Shown here: positions 5,180-11,453 of the stretch, piece by piece | Layout of the letters: each line of letters opens with the position of its first letter | Position numbering within the stretch: position 1 is the first letter of the stretch | Assembly: GCA_009786045.1 (NCBI GenBank) | Contig: WQTY01000022.1 | Location: forward strand, 1 to 11,453 | Source: Pseudomonadota bacterium | GTDB lineage: Bacteria > Myxococcota_A > Bradymonadia > UBA4248 | Direction: 5' to 3' | DNA length: 11,453 nucleotides | Made by a program: the position numbers and the translations under genes | Notes under the pieces: generated by a model | Database searches by the model: none | What the model was told of the DNA's origin: nothing | What the model saw: the letters and a program-made list of their open reading frames with translations, nothing else

Positions 5180-7102
5180 ATGAAGCGCTTTGTTGTATTT
5201 TCGAATTTGCATCTGCCCCGCGCATGGTCGAGAGTGCTTGCGTGGGTTGTCATGGGTTTGGGGCTGCTTGTCTTTGTGACGGGAATCATTGTTCGCGATG
5301 AGGCACCGGCCATGGCACAGCAGACAGAGTCTGGCGCAGAAGCTGCGCCCCTTGCCGGGGGTGAGCATGATGTCTGGCAGGGCCTGGTTGGCGAGGATGG
5401 GGTGCAGGATCGGCGTCTTTTGTATATGCCCGAAGAGGAGGCAAGAGGCGACGCGATGGCTGTCATAGAGCGTAAGCGCGCCGAGCGCGGCTCCGAGATT
5501 GGATGGCGCTTTATGAGCATCTTCGGCATCTTTGGGCTGATAGGCATTGCCTGGCTCATGAGCAATAACCGAAAGAAGGTCATTTGGAAGGCCGTGGCCA
5601 TTGGAACGGCAATGCAGCTTGCGTTTGCCATGTTTATCCTGTGGACGCCGATTGGGAAGGCCATATTTGCCGGCCTGAACTCAGTCATCGTCGTGCTGCT
5701 TGATTTCACAAGAGCCGGAACGGCCTTTTTGTTTTCCAGCTATGTCAGCGGCACCATTGAATCCGCACACGTCAATACAGCCATGAGCGTTTTGCCGCCG
5801 ATCATCTTCTTCAGCGCGCTCATGACGATGCTCTATTACGTGGGCATCATGCAATGGGTCGTGCGGGGGATGGCGGTTTTCATGATGAAGATCATGGGGA
5901 CGTCCGGGGCGGAGACTCTTTCTGCAGTGGCGAATATTTTTGTGGGCCAGACGGAGGCACCGCTGGTGGTGAAGCCATATGTGGCGCGTCTGACGAATTC
6001 AGAGCTTTTTTCTGTGATGACGGGTGGTTTTGCGACGGTTGCCGGTGGTGTGATGGCCTCGTATGTGGCGATGCTGCAGCCACACTTTCCCGACATTGCG
6101 GGGCATCTCATTGCCGCGAGTGTCATGAGCGCGCCGGCAACGCTGGTGATTGCCAAAGTCATGTTTCCCGAGACGGAAGAGCCTGAGACGCGCGGCAAAG
6201 CTGACATGTTTGATGATAAACAGGATGCCAACATCATTGACGCCGCAGCACGCGGTGCCAGCGATGGCATGCAGTTGGCGATTAATGTCGCGGCCATGCT
6301 CATTGCTTTCGTGGCCATCATTGCGCTGCTGAATTTTCTTCTTGGCTTTCCAAGCCGCGCCGTCAATGCGCAAACCTATCACCATGTTTCGGGGTATCTG
6401 GTGTCTGCCGAAGGGGCACTCGATCCGGCCTGCGCGCAGCCTTATGCCACGAGTGATACGATTGCGTGTACACATGGCGCACTCGTTGCCATTGCCGAGC
6501 GTCAGGGCATTGTGCTGGATGAGGGCATGCGTACCCTCAGCGGTGATCAGCGCCATCGTGTCAACCAAACCCGAACCGTCTATGATGCACTCATCGGCCG
6601 GCTTTCTCCCCCGTTGGCGCACTCGGCCATGGTTCACGATTGCCGTGATGGACACAGCATTGCCGCCTGTGGTGCCGTTCTGACAAAAACGCAGGATAAG
6701 GCCTGGACAACCAACCTCCAGAGGAAGCCTGTCTGGCCGCTGATCTCGCTTGAGGTCATTCTTGGTTACCTATTCTTTCCCATTGCTTTTCTCATGGGTG
6801 TGCCCTTATCAGACTGTTTTCTGGTGGGCCAGCTTTTGGGAGAAAAGATGGCCATCAACGAGTTTGTGGCTTACCTGCATCTTTCTCAGGTTATTGATCA
6901 GCTTTCCTATCGCGGTGCCGTCATTGCCATCTATGCGCTGTGCGGTTTTGCGAACTTTGGTTCTATTGCGATTCAGATCGGCGGCATGTCTGCCATGGCG
7001 CCGAACCGGCGATCTGACCTGGCGCGCCTTGGCATCAAAGCGATGATTGCAGGATCCATCGTTGCATTTATGACCGCTACCATTGCCGGCGCCCTCATTT
7101 AG
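5180..7102 (+). CDS. Concentrative nucleoside transporter (CNT/NupC family) with an extracytoplasmic insertion
   Basis: 640 residues: a cation-coupled nucleoside importer of the inner membrane. CNT hallmarks: NIFVGQTEAPLVVKPY (252-267), whose Gln257-Thr258-Glu259 match the nucleobase-binding residues of HP1; FATVAGGVMASYV (284-296); NEFVAY (560-565, Glu561); and CGFANFGSIAIQIGG (588-602), where Asn592 and Ser595 match ribose-binding residues, then MAPNRRSDLARLG. Bacterial NupC is about 400 residues, so two additions account for the size. One is an N-terminal extension of about 110 residues with its own helix (19-38) and an acidic stretch. The other is an insertion at about 391-518, between LLNFLLGF and WPLISLEVILGY, with four cysteines (418, 430, 488, 497). 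The ATG at 5180 puts a basic segment before the first helix; an in-frame GTG at 5159 would add seven residues. First gene of a three-gene operon, 7 bp from the next. Confidence 0.93.
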   Translation: MKRFVVFSNLHLPRAWSRVLAWVVMGLGLLVFVTGIIVRDEAPAMAQQTESGAEAAPLAGGEHDVWQGLVGEDGVQDRRLLYMPEEEARGDAMAVIERKRAERGSEIGWRFMSIFGIFGLIGIAWLMSNNRKKVIWKAVAIGTAMQLAFAMFILWTPIGKAIFAGLNSVIVVLLDFTRAGTAFLFSSYVSGTIESAHVNTAMSVLPPIIFFSALMTMLYYVGIMQWVVRGMAVFMMKIMGTSGAETLSAVANIFVGQTEAPLVVKPYVARLTNSELFSVMTGGFATVAGGVMASYVAMLQPHFPDIAGHLIAASVMSAPATLVIAKVMFPETEEPETRGKADMFDDKQDANIIDAAARGASDGMQLAINVAAMLIAFVAIIALLNFLLGFPSRAVNAQTYHHVSGYLVSAEGALDPACAQPYATSDTIACTHGALVAIAERQGIVLDEGMRTLSGDQRHRVNQTRTVYDALIGRLSPPLAHSAMVHDCRDGHSIAACGAVLTKTQDKAWTTNLQRKPVWPLISLEVILGYLFFPIAFLMGVPLSDCFLVGQLLGEKMAINEFVAYLHLSQVIDQLSYRGAVIAIYALCGFANFGSIAIQIGGMSAMAPNRRSDLARLGIKAMIAGSIVAFMTATIAGALI

Positions 7103-7109
7103 GAAGTTC

Positions 7110-9158
7110 ATGGAGTATATTTTAGAACGCGCTGAATATCTGCTTTCGCTGCCCCTTGCGAACAGTATTGCCCTGTTTACGTTTGTGCTGGCCATCATTC
7201 TCGTGGTGCCCATCCTGACAAACAAGATTCGCGTTCCACAGGTGATTGGCCTTATTTTGTGCGGTGTTCTGGTCGGGCCGCATGCTGCCGATCTCATCCA
7301 TAACGATGACGCCATCAGGCTGCTCTCGACCACTGGCTTGCTTTATGTGATGTTTATGGCCGGCCTTGAGCTCGACATCAATCAATTTAAGGTCAATCGG
7401 AATCGGAGTCTGGCCTTTGGGGTTTTGACCTATCTTGGCCCCCTGGTGATTGTATTTCCCATTTGCTACTGGGGCTATCACCTGACGTTTCTTGAGAGTT
7501 TCCTCATCGGCAGCATGCTTGGTGCGCATACGCTCATTGCCTATCCTGCTGCGAGCAGGTTTGGCATTGTGCGTGATCCGGCAGTTTCTGTTACGGTAGG
7601 CGGCACCATCCTCGTGGATGCCGGTGTTTTGGTTCTTCTTGCCATCATATTGGGCATTGCATCGGGCAATGTGGCGATCGATTTCTGGGTGCAGCTCATC
7701 CTTTCGCTCGTTGTCTTTTCAGCCATCATGTTTTTCGTTATACCAAAGATAGGCGAGATTTTCTTTTCAAACCTCAACCACGAGCGCTATCTGCGTTACG
7801 TGTTTGTCCTCTTTATCCTGTTTGCTTCGGCACTTTTAGCGGAGTTGGCTGGCCTGGAGGCTATCGTTGGCGCCTTCATCGCGGGCCTGGTTCTGAATCG
7901 GCTCATCCCGGCATCCTCCGGGTTGATGCGCAACATTGAGTTTGTCGGCAACGCCCTGTTTATTCCCATTTTTCTGGTTTCTGTGGGGATGTTGGTAGAT
8001 CTGGGGGTGCTTTTCAGCGGGCCGGCGATCATCATTTTGACAATCATCCTGTCGGTGGCGGCGCTGTTGGGCAAATGGGCTGCTGCCTTTAGCACCCAAA
8101 AGCTCTTTGGCTATTCCAAACACCAGCGCGGTGTCATTTTCGGGCTTTCAGCATCGCACGTCGCAACGACCCTCGCCGTTATACTGGTGGGGTATCGCGT
8201 GGGCCTCATCAACGACACCTTCTTTAATGCGACGATCATCCTCATTCTCATCACATGCATTGTTGCGAGCATCGTGACCGAAAAAGCCGCCAAGACTCTG
8301 GCTCAGGCATCCTTTGTACCCAGCAAAATCCGCGATGACGCTTCGCTGGAGCACATCCTCCTGTTGCTGGACAATATTAAGAATGGCACCAATCTTATTG
8401 CCTTTGCACTCCTCTTTAAATCGCCGCAGTCGCACGCATCTGTTTCTGTTGTGTCAATCCTTAAAAATACCACACAGGCCGAAGAGAAGGCACGCGCCCT
8501 TCGTCAGGGACTTGCGCTGATGGTACAGGTAGCACAGGAAGCCCATGTGCGAGTCGGTTTTCGCACCATTGTCGATTCGTCTATTGTTTACGGGGTTGCC
8601 CGTGCGGCCCGCGAGCAACACGCCAATGTCACCATCATGGGTTGGCCAAGGGTCGGCTTCACCGAACGTATTCTGGGGGAAAAGTGGAAAGCCGTTGTCT
8701 CAAATCTTCATCAGCTCGTCGTTTTTGCCGACGTGCAAAAGAGCTTTGCTACCATCAAACGCATCAACCTCTTTACCCTCCCTTATGCCGAGCGTGAGGC
8801 GGGCTTTGACACATGGTTTGATAAACTGACTAAAATTGCCTCGGAAGGCTCCCTCACGATTCAACACTATGGCGACGAAAGCACGCATCAGGCAATGATA
8901 GCTCGCAGCAGGGAAATGCAGGTCGAAGTTGTACTGGCACACCGAGGCCCGTCAGCCACCGATGCCGATGGTTTTAAAAAAATCGAAATCACACCTGACG
9001 CCGTCGTCGTCGCTGTCGCTGCCCGAACAAACACGCTGAGTTATGCGCCTGTATGCCGGCATGCACCGGAACAGCTGCAAAAGTACTACCCAGACAACAA
9101 CAAACTTCTCATCCTGCCGCCTCAACCCTCGGCCTCAGCGGGGGAATATGACGATTAA
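7110..9158 (+). CDS. CPA2-family cation:proton antiporter with USP-like cytoplasmic tail
   Basis: 682 residues. Residues about 15-400 are a Kef/NapA-type exchanger of 12-13 helices. Signatures: VPQVIGLILCGVLVGPH (42-58); LLYVMFMAGLELDINQF (77-93); GGTILVDAGVL (164-174), whose Asp170 is the candidate cation/proton-binding carboxylate, preceded by Val rather than the Asp of electrogenic DD antiporters; and LAGLEAIVGAFIAGLVLNR (246-264). The soluble part (about 408-640) is not a TrkA-N/RCK domain. It resembles a universal-stress-protein fold: LEHILLLLDN (413-422), then VTIMGWPRVGFTERILGEKW (507-526) near the usual USP nucleotide motif, with Glu where Ser/Thr is normal, and a second degenerate half from about 550. 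The start has AGGA at 7101-7104 overlapping the previous stop. The stop overlaps the next gene by 11 bp. Na+/H+ versus K+/H+ cannot be decided from sequence. Confidence 0.92.
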   Translation: MEYILERAEYLLSLPLANSIALFTFVLAIILVVPILTNKIRVPQVIGLILCGVLVGPHAADLIHNDDAIRLLSTTGLLYVMFMAGLELDINQFKVNRNRSLAFGVLTYLGPLVIVFPICYWGYHLTFLESFLIGSMLGAHTLIAYPAASRFGIVRDPAVSVTVGGTILVDAGVLVLLAIILGIASGNVAIDFWVQLILSLVVFSAIMFFVIPKIGEIFFSNLNHERYLRYVFVLFILFASALLAELAGLEAIVGAFIAGLVLNRLIPASSGLMRNIEFVGNALFIPIFLVSVGMLVDLGVLFSGPAIIILTIILSVAALLGKWAAAFSTQKLFGYSKHQRGVIFGLSASHVATTLAVILVGYRVGLINDTFFNATIILILITCIVASIVTEKAAKTLAQASFVPSKIRDDASLEHILLLLDNIKNGTNLIAFALLFKSPQSHASVSVVSILKNTTQAEEKARALRQGLALMVQVAQEAHVRVGFRTIVDSSIVYGVARAAREQHANVTIMGWPRVGFTERILGEKWKAVVSNLHQLVVFADVQKSFATIKRINLFTLPYAEREAGFDTWFDKLTKIASEGSLTIQHYGDESTHQAMIARSREMQVEVVLAHRGPSATDADGFKKIEITPDAVVVAVAARTNTLSYAPVCRHAPEQLQKYYPDNNKLLILPPQPSASAGEYDD

Positions 9159-9846
9159 GATGAAAGATGAAGCCATGTTCCGGCATTGCCGGGCAATTAT
9201 TTTTGACATGGACGGGACACTCCTGGATACGCTCCAGGATATTGCCGGTGCGATCAACGCGACGCTTCAGGACTGGGGCTTAGCCGGGAAATCGTCCGAA
9301 GAGCTCCTGAACTACATTGGTCATGGTGCCCTGTGGCTTTGTCAGAGGGCTTCCGGGCTCAGCGGCGAAGCCGCAGAGCGTTTTTGCTGCGATTATAAGA
9401 AAAAAGCTTTCAACAGCAGTGATGCCAGGACGAGGGTTTATCCGGGGATTATGGAAGCCGTCCATGCCCTTAAAGCAGAGGGCTTTAAGCTTGGTATCTA
9501 TACCAACAAGCCACAGGCCTGGGCAGAGAAACTCGCGGTGCAGTTTTTTGGCATCGGCATGTTTGACGGTATCGCAGGGGCGCATGACGGGGCACCGCTC
9601 AAACCGGAGCCCTCGGGCATTCTCAACCTGTGTGAAGCCTGGGGAGTACCCGTAAAAGATGCCGTGATGGCAGGAGATTCCCCCGTCGATATTGAGACGG
9701 CTAAGGCGGCGGGCATTCCTGGCATCGGCGTGAGCTGGGGGTTTCGCCCAAGACAGCTGCTTGTGGACTGTGAAGCGGCAAAGGTGGTAGACAATGCTTG
9801 GCAGCTGATGGCTCTGTTTGGCGTGGACGTCTCAACCGTGCAATAA
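9148..9846 (+). CDS. HAD-superfamily phosphatase, phosphoglycolate-phosphatase-like
   Basis: 232 residues, cytoplasmic. All four HAD motifs are intact: IIFDMDGTLLDT (17-28; nucleophile Asp20, acid/base Asp22), YTN with Thr119, KPEP with Lys152, and AGDSPVDIETAKAAG (175-189; Asp177 and Asp181 as Mg ligands). A helical cap of Gph/PpaX type lies at about 30-98. Phosphoglycolate phosphatase is the default name, but related enzymes hydrolyse pyrophosphate, sugar phosphates or nucleotides, so the substrate is open. The ATG at 9148 follows GGGGGA and overlaps the antiporter stop by 11 bp; ATGs at 9160 and 9175 are possible alternatives, all before motif I. It is last in the transporter operon, where a nucleotide or pentose-phosphate substrate would make sense (inference). 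Confidence 0.9.
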   Translation: MTIKMKDEAMFRHCRAIIFDMDGTLLDTLQDIAGAINATLQDWGLAGKSSEELLNYIGHGALWLCQRASGLSGEAAERFCCDYKKKAFNSSDARTRVYPGIMEAVHALKAEGFKLGIYTNKPQAWAEKLAVQFFGIGMFDGIAGAHDGAPLKPEPSGILNLCEAWGVPVKDAVMAGDSPVDIETAKAAGIPGIGVSWGFRPRQLLVDCEAAKVVDNAWQLMALFGVDVSTVQ

Positions 9847-9914
9847 CAAACTTGTTCGTGTTGAATGTCGAGGAAGCAGGCCTTGCTTTCAGATGCAGAA
9901 TTGCAGGGGAAGGC

Positions 9915-9938
9915 GTGCAATGGCTTGCATTTTTTTTT
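9915..9938 (+). terminator. Weak stem-loop with T-run after the HAD gene
   Basis: TGCAA (9916-9920) pairs with TTGCA (9925-9929) around TGGC, with a possible outer G-T pair, and is followed by nine T (9930-9938). The T-run is good but the stem is short and AT-rich. The remaining gap to the next gene (9847-10054) shows nothing else clear. Confidence 0.35.
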
Positions 9939-10054
9939 GAGGAATGCTAAGTTTTACGCGGTTAGACGCCTGCGAATATGTGGGTGTCTGTGTGTCATCG
10001 AACAGAGATTTGCAGAAACACCAAGCCGCCCGCAACGGTGGTCAGAGAGGTAGG

Positions 10055-11182
10055 ATGATGGGTTTGTCAAGAAAGGTAATACTCGCTTCGTGTGTATGCG
10101 CCGCCTTTTTGGTCGGCGTGTTTAGCTGCATGATCGAAGAGCGTGACCTCGATAAAGGGGGCGTGTTCAAATGTCGGGCGACGCCTGGGTGCTTCGAGGG
10201 CGAGGATTTGACGTGCGTTCCGAGAACAGAAGACAATGAGGCCGGCTGCAGGCCGTGTTCCATCACCCCAGAGGGAACATGTCTGGCAGGCAGTGTTTGT
10301 GTTGTCACTTCGCCTGACAAGACAGATGGTTTGTGCGTGCCTGAGGACGAAGTGCCTCGCTGCCACGACTATGACGGTGACGGTTTTTACAGTGCCTGGC
10401 CAGGATACGAAGATCGGTGCGGTTTTACGAAAGACAATCCACGGGATTGCGATGACAATGATCCCAACGTTTACCCTGGTGCAGTAGAGTATTGCGACGG
10501 CAAGGACAATAACTGCGATGGTTGTGTTGACGGCATCTGCCAGGTCGGCGCCGACTGTACCGGCAGCGACAAGTCGAAATGCCAGCCGCTCGTTCGGCTT
10601 TGTTTTGGCGTTGGCAGCCCAGACGGCATGAAAGACGTGGCCGTTTGTTCGCCCAAGGTGGCGGGTGTGCTGCTTTGCCAGAACCAGACGTTCGTCTATG
10701 CGAAACGCATTGATGACAAGTACGTTGTTCAGGAAGGCGGCAAGTGCCCGGAAGCCGACAGCATTCCGTATGAAGGCAAGACACTTCGCTATGTCGAAGA
10801 CGAGAGAGCCATCAATCTCAAAGATAGATCCTTGTGCGATGGCTGGGACAACGATTGCAACGGCTACGTCGATGATGGATGCGTTGAGTGTAAGGTTGAC
10901 GATAAAACGAAGTGCTTTGTTACGGATGTTTCGGGTGTTACGTTGGGCAATGCCAGAGCCCTTAATCCGAATGATACGGCTTCGTTGGACTATAACACCT
11001 ATAGAGATATTATTGATAACAAATGTGGTGGAGATGAAGCGAGGTGTGGCTGTGTTGGTGACATGGAATGTAATGGTTCAGTAGCACCTGTATGCACGAA
11101 GGGCGGCATTGAGCTCAATGCGACGAATATCAAACAGCAGCAGGCGAGTGGCGATACGAGCCATAATTGGAATTGCCTCTAG
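10055..11182 (+). CDS. Cysteine-rich lipoprotein with MopE-type metal-binding motifs
   Basis: 375 residues. The signal peptide ends in GVFSC (lipobox Cys25). The mature part has 33 cysteines including the lipidated one, pointing to a disulfide-stapled surface or periplasmic protein. Residues 105-122 (DYDGDGFYSAW...) look like a Ca2+-binding loop. It is followed by RDCDDNDPNVYPGAVEYCDG (130-149) and KDNNCDGCVDGIC (150-162), the classic MopE 'putative metal-binding' unit common in myxobacterial surface proteins. A second, shorter unit is LCDGWDNDCNGYVDDGC (260-276). The rest has no recognised domain. The frame is open upstream to 9944, but the double ATG at 10055/10058, after GAGAGG (10045-10050), is the only start giving a signal peptide; 10058 has slightly better spacing. 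Single-gene unit closed by the terminator at 11205. It probably binds Ca2+ or another metal at the cell surface; no enzymatic motif is visible. Confidence 0.85.
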   Translation: MMGLSRKVILASCVCAAFLVGVFSCMIEERDLDKGGVFKCRATPGCFEGEDLTCVPRTEDNEAGCRPCSITPEGTCLAGSVCVVTSPDKTDGLCVPEDEVPRCHDYDGDGFYSAWPGYEDRCGFTKDNPRDCDDNDPNVYPGAVEYCDGKDNNCDGCVDGICQVGADCTGSDKSKCQPLVRLCFGVGSPDGMKDVAVCSPKVAGVLLCQNQTFVYAKRIDDKYVVQEGGKCPEADSIPYEGKTLRYVEDERAINLKDRSLCDGWDNDCNGYVDDGCVECKVDDKTKCFVTDVSGVTLGNARALNPNDTASLDYNTYRDIIDNKCGGDEARCGCVGDMECNGSVAPVCTKGGIELNATNIKQQQASGDTSHNWNCL

Positions 11183-11204
11183 ATCCTGTGTTTGCACCGT
11201 AGTG

Positions 11205-11233
11205 AGCGTCCCGATTATCGGGGCGCTTTTTTT
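11205..11233 (+). terminator. Rho-independent terminator of the MopE-type lipoprotein gene
   Basis: AGCGTCCCGA (11205-11214) pairs with TCGGGGCGCT (11218-11227), with a single G-T pair and a TTA loop. A run of seven T (11227-11233) follows directly. It lies 22 nt after the stop codon and has textbook form. Confidence 0.9.
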
Positions 11234-11275
11234 GTGCGTGAAGCAGGGAGGCAGGGATATAGAATTCGACTGCCA

Positions 11276-11292
11276 TAGGGGGCGAACCCCTA
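11276..11292. other. Short stem-loop in the leader of the last gene
   Basis: TAGGGG (11276-11281) and CCCCTA (11287-11292) around GCGAA. With no T-run it is not a terminator. It recalls the G/C-block stems of R1-R3 but is too short to assign. The rest of 11234-11362 shows no gene and no clear promoter. Confidence 0.4.
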
Positions 11293-11362
11293 AAATGTGC
11301 CAGGATTCCCGTTGTCCGTTAGTGTCCTGACTGGTGCTGGATCGTTTGTTGGAGTCCACGGG

Positions 11363-11453
11363 ATGAATACGAGATGGGTTTTTGCAGGATTGGCGGCGTG
11401 GCTAAGTGTCGGGTGCGCCACACAGAGCGGAGGCTTGACCGAGCGCGACAGGG
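11363..11453 (+). CDS. Lipoprotein, N-terminal fragment (runs off the window)
   Basis: The frame from the ATG at 11363 is open to the window end (30 codons). It starts MNTRWVFAGLAAWLSVGC: two-residue polar start with Arg4, a hydrophobic stretch, and lipobox SVGC (15-18; Val at -2 and Ser at -3, so not the strictest form). GGAG at 11351-11354 lies 8 nt before the ATG. The mature part begins CATQSGGLTERDR. The product cannot be named from this fragment. Confidence 0.7.
   Translation, partial: MNTRWVFAGLAAWLSVGCATQSGGLTERDR

Noticed and set aside
4836..5183. 115-residue + strand frame
   Set aside because: Begins inside R3, has no clear RBS, and its composition is atypical (many Cys/Trp); it ends just inside the transporter gene.
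5038..5709. 223-residue antisense frame over the transporter 5' end
   Set aside because: Shadow of the strongly supported nucleoside transporter; a Ser/Pro/Arg-rich composition typical of antisense frames.
5999..6655. 218-residue antisense frame within the transporter
   Set aside because: Shadow frame, rich in His/Arg, opposite conserved CNT motifs.

Overview
The window is about 11.5 kb of moderately GC-rich bacterial DNA. All confident genes but one read on the + strand. The best guess for the host is a Myxococcota/Bradymonadia-type Gram-negative (former Deltaproteobacteria). The main clue is a cysteine-rich lipoprotein with MopE-type 'CDG.DN.CDG' motifs, which are abundant in that group; four lipobox-type signal peptides in 11 kb and an MltG homologue fit a diderm. 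No rRNA, tRNA, CRISPR array, transposase, integrase or phage gene was seen.

Layout. (1) 1-687 is the 3' part of an MltG-family peptidoglycan transglycosylase. (2) 688-2188 is a patchwork. It holds a GC-rich hairpin repeat (R1), the only minus-strand gene (848-1603, an unknown two-helix membrane protein with two CxxC knuckles), the decayed 3' end of a paralogue of that gene directly upstream of it, low-information sequence, and a second repeat copy (R2) inverted relative to R1. (3) 2189-4739 holds two overlapping lipoprotein genes: a pre-peptidase-C-like domain with a Pro-rich linker, then a PQQ/BamB-like beta-propeller. (4) 4740-5179 holds a third mosaic repeat (R3) and a leader with a bulged hairpin and a 13-bp palindrome. 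(5) 5180-9846 is a tight three-gene operon: a concentrative nucleoside transporter with an unusual Cys-containing insertion, a CPA2 cation/proton antiporter with a USP-like tail, and a HAD phosphatase of the phosphoglycolate phosphatase type. (6) 10055-11182 is the MopE-type lipoprotein, closed by a clear Rho-independent terminator. (7) 11363-11453 is the start of a further lipoprotein.

How the genes may work together (inference): the operon could couple nucleoside uptake, the cation gradient that drives it, and a soluble phosphatase acting on a phosphorylated metabolite. The two lipoproteins at 2189-4739 are probably co-translated and act together at the outer membrane. The most unusual part is 691-2060, where near-identical inverted repeats bracket the lone minus-strand gene and its paralogue remnant. 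I found no convincing evidence of a complete new defence or mobile system.
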